Source: Flavobacteriales bacterium UBA6772 (GTDB lineage: Bacteria > Bacteroidota > Bacteroidia > Flavobacteriales > Flavobacteriaceae). Taken from it: a stretch of DNA of 64,000 nt. Under the pieces are notes generated by a model. It was not told the DNA's origin. It did not search any database and saw nothing but the letters and a program-made list of their open reading frames with translations. Below are positions 19,875-29,389 of the stretch, piece by piece (the first letter of the stretch is position 1; every line of letters begins with the position of its first letter). A program made the translations under genes and the position numbers. Where the stretch lies: contig CAJIYW010000001.1 in the NCBI GenBank assembly GCA_905181765.1, positions 598,501 through 662,500 of the forward strand, given 5' to 3'.

Positions 19875-20690
19875 TTAAACTGCTACGTCGTATTCACGCA
19901 AAGCATCGTTTAAAGATGTTTTCTTATTAGTACTTTCTTTTCTTTTTCCAATAATCAATGCACATGGTACATTGTATTCTCCAGCCGCAAACTTCTTTGT
20001 ATAACTTCCAGGAATTACAACAGAACGTGCAGGAACTCTACCTTTCATCTCTATAGGTTCGTCTCCCGTTACATCTATAATTTTAGTACTCATCGTCAAT
20101 ACAACATTTGCCCCTAAAACAGCCTCTTTTTCGATTCTAACACCTTCTACAACAATACATCTAGAGCCAATAAACGCTCCATCTTCTATAATTACAGGTG
20201 CTGCTTGTAATGGTTCTAAAACCCCACCAACTCCTACACCACCAGAAAGATGTACATTCTTACCAATCTGCGCACAAGAACCAACTGTAGCCCAAGTATC
20301 AACCATAGTTCCTTCATCAACATAAGCTCCTATATTTACATAACTTGGCATTAGGATAGTTCCTGGCGCAATATAAGCCCCATGTCTTGCAACTGCATTT
20401 GGTACTACTCTAATTCCTCTTTCTGCAAAATTTCTTTTTAATGGAATTTTATCATGATATTCAAAAATTCCAGCTTCTAAGGTTTCCATTTTTTGAATTG
20501 GAAAATAAAGCACTACTGCTTTTTTAACCCACTCATTAACTTGCCAACCGTCTGAGACCGGCTCAGCAACTCTTAAAGTTCCTTTATCTAATAAATCAAC
20601 CACTTTTCTAATGGCATCAATCGTGTTTTGATCTTTTAATAATTCACGATTTTCCCAAGCTGACTCTATAATTTCTCTAATTTCCTCCAT
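19875..20690 (-). CDS. dapD: 2,3,4,5-tetrahydropyridine-2,6-dicarboxylate N-succinyltransferase
   Basis: A 271-residue enzyme of the succinylase branch of lysine/meso-diaminopimelate synthesis, supplying peptidoglycan cross-links. The N-terminal helical domain (MEEIREIIESAWENRELLK) is followed by hexapeptide repeats forming a left-handed beta-helix (RHGAYIAPGTILMPSYVNIGAYVDEG; CAQIGKNVHLSGGVGVGG; DGAFIGSRCIVVEGVRIEKEAVLGANVVL). Length and the motif GTMVDTWATVGSCAQIG match DapD of proteobacteria and Bacteroidetes. It leads a minus-strand run of surface-glycan genes, linking wall precursor supply with envelope decoration. Confidence 0.96.
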   Translation of the reverse strand: MEEIREIIESAWENRELLKDQNTIDAIRKVVDLLDKGTLRVAEPVSDGWQVNEWVKKAVVLYFPIQKMETLEAGIFEYHDKIPLKRNFAERGIRVVPNAVARHGAYIAPGTILMPSYVNIGAYVDEGTMVDTWATVGSCAQIGKNVHLSGGVGVGGVLEPLQAAPVIIEDGAFIGSRCIVVEGVRIEKEAVLGANVVLTMSTKIIDVTGDEPIEMKGRVPARSVVIPGSYTKKFAAGEYNVPCALIIGKRKESTNKKTSLNDALREYDVAV

Positions 20691-20872
20691 TTTAGTTATA
20701 TAATTTCTGTAAATATAAATCTATCTATAAAAACTGAAGCGAATATACATTTTTTAAACATATTAGGTATCCTTGTTTAAATTCTAAAGTTGTTATTTCT
20801 AACTCAAAACGTTCTATTAAATAACTAATTGATAATATTTAAGTTATTTCCTCAATATTAATAATTAACAGT

Positions 20873-20880
20873 TATTTTTG
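20873..20880 (+). promoter_or_regulatory. -7 box of the ruvX promoter
   Basis: TATTTTTG, 17 bases before the TTG start codon of ruvX at 20897. The intergenic region back to dapD is otherwise AT-rich with no other element seen. Confidence 0.45.
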
Positions 20881-20896
20881 TAAAAAACAATACAAT

Positions 20897-21310
20897 TTGG
20901 CACGAGTTTTAGCGATTGACTTTGGAAAAATAAGAACTGGAATAGCGGTTACAGATGAATTAAAAATAATTGCTTCTGGCTTAACAACGGTAAATACATC
21001 TGACTTATTGTCTTTCTTAAAGGAATATACATCTAAAGAAAAAGTAGAATTATTTTTAATGGGATTGCCTAAACAGATGGATAATTCTGATAGTGAAAGT
21101 GAAGCCCTTATTCTTCCTTTTCTTAAAAAAATAGAAAAATTATTTCCTCAAATTCCAATGAAAAGAATAGATGAACGTTTCACATCTAAAATGGCTTTTC
21201 AAACAATGATTGACAGCGGAATGAAGAAAAAACAACGAAGAAACAAGGCTATAGTTGATGAAATTAGCGCTACTATTATACTACAATCGTACTTATACAG
21301 CCAGCATTAA
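20897..21310 (+). CDS. ruvX: Putative pre-16S rRNA nuclease / Holliday junction resolvase-like
   Basis: A 137-residue RNase-H-fold protein (YqgF family): N-terminal VLAIDFGKIRTGIAVTDE with catalytic Asp, FLMGLPKQMDNSDSESEA, and RIDERFTSKMAFQTMID with the second and third acidic positions (E and D of the YqgF core). It is required for 5'-end maturation of 16S rRNA in characterised bacteria. The start is a TTG preceded by a -7 box. It stands at the head of a plus-strand run with def, a DUF5606 gene and mazG. Confidence 0.93.
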   Translation: MARVLAIDFGKIRTGIAVTDELKIIASGLTTVNTSDLLSFLKEYTSKEKVELFLMGLPKQMDNSDSESEALILPFLKKIEKLFPQIPMKRIDERFTSKMAFQTMIDSGMKKKQRRNKAIVDEISATIILQSYLYSQH

Positions 21311-21329
21311 AACATTCACTTAGTTTTTG

Positions 21330-21358
21330 AAAATTCGTAATTCAAAAATTCGTAATTC
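21330..21358 (+). repeat. Two tandem 14-base direct repeats upstream of def
   Basis: AAAATTCGTAATTC occurs at 21330-21343 and again at 21345-21358, giving a period of 15 bases. The second copy lies 15-28 bases upstream of the -7 box of def, about where the -33 region should be, so it may be a duplication or a weak regulatory site. Confidence 0.6.
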
Positions 21359-21372
21359 ACTATACTAAATCG

Positions 21373-21380
21373 TATTTTTG
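21373..21380 (+). promoter_or_regulatory. -7 box of the def promoter
   Basis: TATTTTTG followed by CA, 23 bases upstream of the def ATG. Confidence 0.5.
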
Positions 21381-21403
21381 CAGACCTTTTTAAATAAAAA
21401 TAA

Positions 21404-21993
21404 ATGATTTTACCAATTGTTGCCTACGGAGATCCTGTTTTAAGAAAAGTTGCTGATGCTATAGATGCAGCATATCCTGATTTAGAAAAATTGATCACCA
21501 ATATGAAAGAAACGATGTACAATGCCTCTGGTGTTGGTCTAGCTGCTCCTCAAATTGGCAAAGCAATCCGTTTATTTTTAATTGATGCTTCTCCTTTTGC
21601 AGAAGATGATAATTTATCTGAAGAAGAAAGAACTGTATTAAAATCTTTTAATAGAGTTTTCATCAACCCAAAATTTTAGAAGAAGAAGGTGAAGAGTGGT
21701 TGTTTAACGAAGGTTGTTTAAGTATTCCTGAAGTGCGAGAAGATGTTTCTCGTCAACCAAAAATAACTATTGAATACCAAGATGAAAACTTCACGATACA
21801 TACAGAAACTTTAGAAGGATTAGCTGCAAGAGTTTTTCAACATGAGTATGATCACATTGAAGGCATCTTGTTCACAGACAAGCTCTCTACTTTAAAGAAA
21901 AGAATCATTAAAAAGAAATTAGAGAACATTTCAAAAGGAAAAATTAGCGCAGATTACAGAATGCGTTTTCCAAATGCAAAAAAAGGTAAATAG
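21404..21993 (+). CDS. def: Peptide deformylase (frameshifted)
   Basis: A metalloprotease of about 196 residues that removes the N-formyl group from nascent proteins; essential in most bacteria. All three motifs are present: GVGLAAPQIG (motif 1, first frame), EGCLSIPEVRED (motif 2, metal Cys) and QHEYDHIEGILF (motif 3, metal-binding His pair and catalytic Glu), the last two in the second frame. The first frame stops at FINPKF (21679). Adding one A to the A4 run near 21670 gives FINPKILEEEGEEWLFNEGCLS. Since the gene is essential and the break is in a homopolymer, this is almost certainly a sequence error. Confidence 0.93.
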
Positions 21994-22020
21994 TCTTAAA
22001 GGACAAAAAATATAAAAGAT

Positions 22021-22439
22021 ATGGAATTTAATAAAATTATAGCAGTTAGCGGTAAACCAGGATTATTTAAAGTAATCTCTCAATCTAAAAGCGCAATAAT
22101 TGTTGCTGGTTTGGGAGATGATAAACGGGCTGCAATTAGCGCAACACAAAATGTTAGCTTATTAGAAAATATTGCTATTTACACCTATGAAGAGGATGTT
22201 CCTTTATTGAAGGTTCTAAAAACAATGTATGAAAAAACGGAGGGTAAAGAAGCTATTTCTCACAAAGAAAGTGGAAGAAATTAGAAGCATTTTTTGCAGA
22301 CGTTTTACCAGATTATGATGCTGAAAGAGTATATACTTCGAACATTAAGAAAGTAATTCAATGGTTTAATTTATTGGTGAATTCTGGAATGGATTTTTCT
22401 AAAATTGAAGCTACTAAAGAAGAGACCGAAAAAGAGTAA
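22021..22439 (+). CDS. DUF5606 domain-containing protein (frameshifted)
   Basis: A small protein of about 139 residues beginning MEFNKIIAVSGKPGLFKVISQSKS, the conserved start of DUF5606, a flavobacterial family with a small beta-rich N-terminal domain. The first frame ends at ESGRN (22284). One missing A near 22275 leads to KLEAFFADVLPDYDAERVYTSNIKKVIQWFNLLVN and a stop at 22439. Function unknown. It lies 27 bases after def and upstream of mazG, so it is probably co-transcribed with them. Confidence 0.78.
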
Positions 22440-22515
22440 ATAGTGTTTTATTTTTGCTTGTTACTATTTAAAGTAAAAACGAAAGCTAAAATAAATTAAA
22501 AGTTTGCAACTCAAA

Positions 22516-23295
22516 ATGAATTCTAGAAAAGAACAATTAGCTGCCTTTAGTCGTTTGTTAGATATCATGGATGAACTTCGTGAGAAATGCCCTTGGGATA
22601 AAAAACAAACCTTAGAAAGTCTGCGCCATCTTACTATTGAAGAAACCTATGAGCTTGCAGATGCCATTTTAGAAAATGATTTACCTGAAATAAAAAAAGA
22701 GTTAGGAGATGTTCTTTTACACATCGTCTTTTATGCTAAAATTGGTAGCGAAAAAAAAGCTTTTGATATTGGCGATGTTGCGAACTCAATTTCTGACAAA
22801 CTCATCAGCAGACACCCTCATATTTATGGTGATGTAAAAGTTGATAATGTAGAAGATGTAAAACGAAATTGGGAACAATTAAAATTAAAAGAAGGCAAAG
22901 AGTCTGTTTTAGAAGGCGTTCCTAAAAGCTTACCTGCAGTTGTAAAAGCTAGTAGAATTCAAGAAAAAGTTGCAGGTGTTGGCTTCGATTGGGAAAAACC
23001 AGCACAAGTTTGGGAAAAAGTACAAGAGGAACTTGCAGAGCTTAATGAAGAAATTAAAGCAGGAAATAAAGAAAATACGGAGAAAGAATTTGGAGATGTC
23101 TTATTCTCTATGATTAATTATGCGCGTTTTATTGACGTAAATCCTGAAAATGCTTTAGAAAAAACGAATAAGAAATTTATAAATAGATTTCAGTTTCTAG
23201 AAAAAGCTGCAAAAGAAGAGGGCAAAGAGCTTTCGAATATGTCTTTAACCGAAATGGATGTGTATTGGGAAAAATCGAAAGAATTTTTTAGATAG
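22516..23295 (+). CDS. mazG: Nucleoside triphosphate pyrophosphohydrolase MazG
   Basis: A 259-residue all-alpha NTP pyrophosphatase with two MazG domains. The first has LREKCPWDKKQTLESLRHLTIEETYELADAI and EIKKELGDVLLHI (EExxE...ExxD metal site). The second has EELAELNEEIKAGNKENTEKEFGDVLFSMINYAR. MazG hydrolyses non-canonical NTPs and modulates (p)ppGpp-linked responses in characterised species. I use the ATG at 22516 (MNSRKEQLAAFSRLLDIMDEL) rather than a TTG four codons earlier. It converges with the fasciclin lipoprotein gene across a bidirectional terminator. Confidence 0.95.
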   Translation: MNSRKEQLAAFSRLLDIMDELREKCPWDKKQTLESLRHLTIEETYELADAILENDLPEIKKELGDVLLHIVFYAKIGSEKKAFDIGDVANSISDKLISRHPHIYGDVKVDNVEDVKRNWEQLKLKEGKESVLEGVPKSLPAVVKASRIQEKVAGVGFDWEKPAQVWEKVQEELAELNEEIKAGNKENTEKEFGDVLFSMINYARFIDVNPENALEKTNKKFINRFQFLEKAAKEEGKELSNMSLTEMDVYWEKSKEFFR

Positions 23296-23443
23296 CTACT
23301 TTACTTTTTGCTGCTACCTGCAGTGAAATTGCCAAAATTCTGTTGCTACTTTAAAACAAACACTTACCGCATTCATTGCTGATAAAAATTAAATATTCTT
23401 AAAGTGTCATACTAAGGAATATTTTAAATTCCATTGCAAATAC

Positions 23444-23475
23444 AAAAAAGCCTTCAAGAAATTAAAGGCTTTTTT
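23444..23475. terminator. Bidirectional terminator between mazG and the fasciclin gene
   Basis: AAAAAAGCCTT and AAGGCTTTTTT form a perfect 11-base stem with a 10-base loop. Both strands end in a T-run, suiting the two convergent genes. Confidence 0.85.
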
Positions 23476-23498
23476 TAATATAAAATTTTGAACAATGT

Positions 23499-24071
23499 TT
23501 AGTTCGGCATTACAACACTATCAATAGCGTGTATCACTCCATTTGAAGCTGCAACGTCTGCAATTACTACTGTAGACATGTTTCCTTTTTCATCTTTTAA
23601 TACTACCTTTCCACCATCTAAAGATGCTACCAAAGTACCACCTTGCACTGTAGTAACTGTAAATGAACCATTGTTTGCTGTAATTGCTGCAACAACTGCT
23701 GCTGCATCAAATTTCCCGGCAACAACATGGTATGTTAGAATGCTTGTTAAAGTAGCCTTGCTTTCTGGTTTTAATAAAGTAGCAATAGTACCCTCTGGTA
23801 ATTTTGCAAAAGCATCATTTGTTGGTGCAAAAACAGTAAACGGACCTGCACTACTTAAAGTTTCTACCAAACCTGCTGCTTTTACGGCAGCTACTAATGT
23901 TGAGAAGTTTTCGTTTCCAACAGCTACTCCAACGATATTAGGCGTTTGTACAACATCAGCCATTGCTAGCATTGATTCTTTTTTTACTTCTTCTGTTTTA
24001 GGAGTTTTACACGATGCAAATGCAAACAGTCCTATTGTTGCAAAAGCCATTAATACGTTTCTTGTTTTCAT
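23499..24071 (-). CDS. Fasciclin (FAS1) domain lipoprotein
   Basis: A 190-residue protein with a lipoprotein signal peptide (MKTRNVLMAFATIGLFAFASCKTPK; lipobox FASC, Cys about residue 21) and one FAS1 domain (about residues 50-190). The H1/H2 boxes are GPFTVFAPTNDAFAKLP and VIADVAASNGVIHAIDSVVMP, with LTYHVVAGKFD between. FAS1 domains mediate adhesion or matrix binding at the cell surface, and the ligand is unknown. It is transcribed alone, with its own -7 box and terminator. Confidence 0.92.
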   Translation of the reverse strand: MKTRNVLMAFATIGLFAFASCKTPKTEEVKKESMLAMADVVQTPNIVGVAVGNENFSTLVAAVKAAGLVETLSSAGPFTVFAPTNDAFAKLPEGTIATLLKPESKATLTSILTYHVVAGKFDAAAVVAAITANNGSFTVTTVQGGTLVASLDGGKVVLKDEKGNMSTVVIADVAASNGVIHAIDSVVMPN

Positions 24072-24099
24072 TTTTTTAGTTTTATTTGTTAATTTAACT

Positions 24100-24107
24100 C
24101 AAAGGTA
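24100..24107 (-). promoter_or_regulatory. -7 box of the fasciclin lipoprotein gene
   Basis: TACCTTTG on the minus strand, 28 bases upstream of the ATG. Confidence 0.5.
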
Positions 24108-24190
24108 AAAGATAAATATATTAATTTTTAAAAATATTGTTTAAAGTTTTGTTAAATTCATTAAACAAAAATAAATATATCAAAAAAAAA

Positions 24191-24218
24191 CATCCAATTC
24201 TAAATTTCGAATTGGATG
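24191..24218 (-). terminator. Rho-independent terminator downstream of carB
   Basis: CATCCAATTC / GAATTGGATG is a perfect 10-base stem with an 8-base loop, followed by nine T on the minus strand. It starts 26 bases after the carB stop. Confidence 0.85.
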
Positions 24219-24243
24219 CGATATTATAATAATAAAATGAATA

Positions 24244-27099
24244 TTACTTACTCAAATACATTTTTCTTCTTGCATATAAATTATAAAATTCATCGTCTTT
24301 CAAACTGTCTATAAATAAGATACTTTCTCCCGTCGATTTCATTTCGGGCCCTAATTTCTTATCCACATTCGGAAACTTATTAAAAGAGAATACCGGTTGC
24401 TTAATTGCATACCCTTCTAATTGAGGATTAAAATTAAAGTCTGTTACTTTGTTATGACCAAGCATTACTTTTGTTGCATAGTTTACATAAGGTTCTTTAT
24501 ACGCTTTCGCTATAAAAGGAACCGTTCTAGATGCTCTTGGGTTTGCTTCTATAATATAAACAAGTTCATTTTTAACTGCAAACTGAACATTAATTAAACC
24601 AACAGTTTTTAACTCTCTTGCAATAGTATGTGTATGATCTTTTATTTGCTGCATAACCAAATCACCTAAATTAAAAACCGGTAACATAGCATTAGAATCT
24701 CCAGAATGAATTCCACAAGGCTCTATATGTTCCATAATACCGATGATGTACACATTACCATCTGCATCACAAATTGCATCTGCCTCTGCCTCTATTGCAC
24801 CATCTAAATAATGATCTAATAATAATTTATTACCTGGCATTCTACCTAATAAATCTATAACATGCTCAACTAGTTCTTCTTTGTTAATTACAATTTTCAT
24901 TCCTTGTCCTCCTAAAACATAAGAGGGTCTTACTAAGATTGGAAAATCTAATTCATCTGCTAAAACCAAAGCTTCTTCTGCAGTCTCTGCTATTCCGAAT
25001 TCTGGATATGGAATATTATTATCTTTCAACAAAGTAGAAAAACTACCTCTATCTTCTGCTAAATCTAAAGCTTCGAAAGAAGTTCCTATAATTTTAATTC
25101 CGTATTTAGTTAATTTCTCTGCTAATTTTAGAGCTGTTTGACCACCTAATTGTACAATAACACCTTCTGGCTTTTCATGACGAATAATATCATAAATATG
25201 TTCCCAAAAAACAGGCTCAAAGTATAATTTATCTGCTGTATCAAAATCCGTAGAAACAGTTTCAGGATTACAATTAATCATAATTGTTTCGTAACCACAT
25301 TCTGCTGCTGCTAAAACACCGTGCACACAACAATAATCAAATTCAATTCCTTGCCCAATTCTATTTGGACCCGATCCTAAAACAATAATTTTTTTCTTTG
25401 GTGTAACAATACTCTCGTTGGCAATGATAATTTCACCATCTGCCGTTTCTATTTCGTTTTCAAAAGTTGAATAGTAATAAGGTGTCTTTGCTTGGAACTC
25501 TGCAGCACAAGTATCTACTAATTTGAAAACACGCTGCACTTTTAGCTCTTCTCTCTTTGTATACACCGCACTCTCTAAACAACCTAGCATATGGGCTATT
25601 TGTCTATCTCCATACCCTTTTTGCTTTGCCTCTAAAAGTAAATCTCTCTCAATAGTATCTATTTTATAGGTAGAGATTTCCTTTTGAAGTTGAAACAACT
25701 CTTCGTATTGAGTTAAATACCACATATCTATTTTTGTGATATCATGAATTTTACTCAGAGGAATTCCAATCGAAATTGCATCATATATAGCAAAAACACG
25801 ATCCCAACTCGCATAGGTTAACTTCTCTATAATTTGGTTATAATCTGTATATCCTTTTCCATCTGCACCTAAACCATTTCTCTTAATTTCTAAAGATTGT
25901 GTTGCTTTGTGCAATGCTTCTTGGAAACATCGCCCAATTCCCATTACCTCTCCAACAGATTTCATTTGCAATCCTAAAGTTCTATCTGAACCTTCAAATT
26001 TATCAAAATTCCAACGTGGTATTTTTACAATTACGTAATCTAATGTTGGCTCAAATAAAGCAGATGTAGATTTTGTAATTCCGTTTTCTAATTCATCTAA
26101 AGTATACCCAATAGCTAATTTTGTAGCTACTTTTGCGATAGGATATCCTGTTGCTTTCGAAGCTAATGCAGATGAACGTGAAACTCTTGGGTTAATTTCA
26201 ATAGCAATAATATCTTCTTTATCATCGGGTGAAACTGCAAATTGCACATTACAACCGCCTTCAAAATCTCCGATAGAACGCATCATATGAATTGCCATAT
26301 CACGCATTTTCTGATATGTTTTGTCAGAAAGCGTCATTGCCGGTGCCACTGTTATAGAGTCTCCAGTATGAATTCCCATAGGATCCATATTTTCAATAGA
26401 ACAGATAATTACAACATTATCATTTCTATCTCTCAATAATTCTAATTCGTATTCTTTCCATCCCATCATCGCCTTGTCAATCATCACCTCATGTATTGGC
26501 GATGCTTCTAAACCGAAACTTAATAAATGGTCAAAATCTTCAGCTTTGTATACAATAGAGGCTCCTGCACCACCTAAAGTGTATGAAGAACGAATTACTA
26601 ATGGGAAACCAAATTCTTGTGCAATTTCTTTTCCTTTTAAGAAAGATGTAGCTGTTGCTTGAGGCGCCATTGGCACTCCAATTTTTATCATTAATTCTCT
26701 GAACTGCTCTCTATCTTCTGTAACATTAATGGCGTCTATATCTACACCTATTAATTTTACATCAAAATCTTTCCAAATTCCTTTATCATCTGCTTCGATA
26801 CAAAGATTTAATGCAGTTTGACCACCCATTGTTGGTAAAACAGCATCAATTTGTGGATGCTCTTTTAAAATCTGAATGATCGATTTTGTAGTTAAAGGCA
26901 ATAAGTAAATATGATCGGCCATTGAAGGATCCGTCATAATTGTTGCGGGATTAGAGTTAATTAGAATCGTTTCGATTCCATCTTCTCTTAAAGATCTTAA
27001 AGATTGTGAACCAGAATAATCAAATTCACAGGCTTGTCCAATAACAATTGGTCCAGATCCAATAATTAAAACTGAATTGAGGTCTTTTCTTTTTGGCAT
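24244..27099 (-). CDS. carB: Carbamoyl-phosphate synthase large subunit (short form without C-terminal allosteric domain)
   Basis: A 951-residue enzyme that makes carbamoyl phosphate for arginine and pyrimidines with the glutaminase subunit CarA (not in this window). It has two homologous ATP-grasp halves: VLIIGSGPIVIGQACEFDYSG with SSYTLGGAGASIVY in the first, and IIVLGSGPNRIGQGIEFDYCCVH with RPSYVLGGQGMKIV in the second. Escherichia coli CarB is about 1070 residues. This one ends shortly after FPNVDKKLGPEMKSTGESIL, so the terminal MGS-like allosteric domain is absent. The frame is intact and a terminator follows, so this is not truncation by error. Short CarB forms are, to my knowledge, normal in flavobacteria. 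Confidence 0.95.
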   Translation of the reverse strand: MPKRKDLNSVLIIGSGPIVIGQACEFDYSGSQSLRSLREDGIETILINSNPATIMTDPSMADHIYLLPLTTKSIIQILKEHPQIDAVLPTMGGQTALNLCIEADDKGIWKDFDVKLIGVDIDAINVTEDREQFRELMIKIGVPMAPQATATSFLKGKEIAQEFGFPLVIRSSYTLGGAGASIVYKAEDFDHLLSFGLEASPIHEVMIDKAMMGWKEYELELLRDRNDNVVIICSIENMDPMGIHTGDSITVAPAMTLSDKTYQKMRDMAIHMMRSIGDFEGGCNVQFAVSPDDKEDIIAIEINPRVSRSSALASKATGYPIAKVATKLAIGYTLDELENGITKSTSALFEPTLDYVIVKIPRWNFDKFEGSDRTLGLQMKSVGEVMGIGRCFQEALHKATQSLEIKRNGLGADGKGYTDYNQIIEKLTYASWDRVFAIYDAISIGIPLSKIHDITKIDMWYLTQYEELFQLQKEISTYKIDTIERDLLLEAKQKGYGDRQIAHMLGCLESAVYTKREELKVQRVFKLVDTCAAEFQAKTPYYYSTFENEIETADGEIIIANESIVTPKKKIIVLGSGPNRIGQGIEFDYCCVHGVLAAAECGYETIMINCNPETVSTDFDTADKLYFEPVFWEHIYDIIRHEKPEGVIVQLGGQTALKLAEKLTKYGIKIIGTSFEALDLAEDRGSFSTLLKDNNIPYPEFGIAETAEEALVLADELDFPILVRPSYVLGGQGMKIVINKEELVEHVIDLLGRMPGNKLLLDHYLDGAIEAEADAICDADGNVYIIGIMEHIEPCGIHSGDSNAMLPVFNLGDLVMQQIKDHTHTIARELKTVGLINVQFAVKNELVYIIEANPRASRTVPFIAKAYKEPYVNYATKVMLGHNKVTDFNFNPQLEGYAIKQPVFSFNKFPNVDKKLGPEMKSTGESILFIDSLKDDEFYNLYARRKMYLSK

Positions 27100-27136
27100 T
27101 GTTTTTAGTTGTAAGTTGTTGTGTTGTTATGTTTTA

Positions 27137-27144
27137 CAAAAATA
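27137..27144 (-). promoter_or_regulatory. -7 box of the carB promoter
   Basis: TATTTTTG on the minus strand, 37 bases upstream of the carB ATG. Confidence 0.4.
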
Positions 27145-27165
27145 GTTAGTTGTTGGGTATAAAAA

Positions 27166-27193
27166 AAGGTGTTACTAAAAATAGTAACACCTT
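27166..27193 (-). terminator. Rho-independent terminator downstream of rpmH
   Basis: AAGGTGTTACTA / TAGTAACACCTT is a perfect 12-base stem with a 4-base loop, followed by a T7 run on the minus strand. It lies 27 bases past the rpmH stop. Confidence 0.85.
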
Positions 27194-27220
27194 AATTATT
27201 AACAAATGTTAATCATTATA

Positions 27221-27382
27221 TTATCTTTTTGGTCTAAATTCTGAAGACACAGAAACTTTCTTTCTTCCTTTAGCTCTTCTTCTAGCTAATACTTTTCTTC
27301 CATTAGCTGAAGCCATTCTTTCTCTGAAACCGTGTTTGTTTCTTCTCTTTCTTTTTGATGGCTGGTAAGTTCTTTTCGGCAT
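27221..27382 (-). CDS. rpmH: 50S ribosomal protein L34
   Basis: A 53-residue, very basic protein: [20 protein letters not shown], then [20 protein letters not shown]. This is the canonical L34 sequence; it carries the extended C-terminus ([13 protein letters not shown]) of Bacteroidetes forms. It is a component of the large ribosomal subunit. It is too short for most ORF filters but unambiguous. It is divergent from pyrG, with its own terminator. Confidence 0.97.
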   Translation of the reverse strand: MPKRTYQPSKRKRRNKHGFRERMASANGRKVLARRRAKGRKKVSVSSEFRPKR

Positions 27383-27506
27383 TATATGTATTTTTAAATA
27401 TCTTCTTGATTACTTTTTTTTGCTTTCAGAAATTTACCTCTTTTAAAGCGTGGGCAAATATACAACTGTTTTTATTTTTGACAAACACTATTTGGAAAAA
27501 TATTAA

Positions 27507-29225
<1,719 letters not shown>

Positions 29226-29323
29226 ATACTAAATCAAGTTCATCTGAAAGGGAACGCTATTTGAACTATATAATGTATTAACAATAATCACAGCAAAATC
29301 GACTTAAAACACTACAATTTCGC

Positions 29324-29331
29324 TACATTTG
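29324..29331 (+). promoter_or_regulatory. -7 box of the yidC promoter
   Basis: TACATTTG followed by TCG, 58 bases upstream of the yidC ATG. Confidence 0.45.
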
Positions 29332-29389
29332 TCGCCTTTTACTTTCAGTAATTAGTAAAAAATGACAAATTGACATTTTAAAAAAACAC

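Noticed and set aside
24244..27099. Plus-strand frames opposite carB, and a TTATCCACA string near 24358 that matches a DnaA box
   Set aside because: The frames are shadows, and a single DnaA-like nonamer inside a coding region without neighbours does not indicate an origin.
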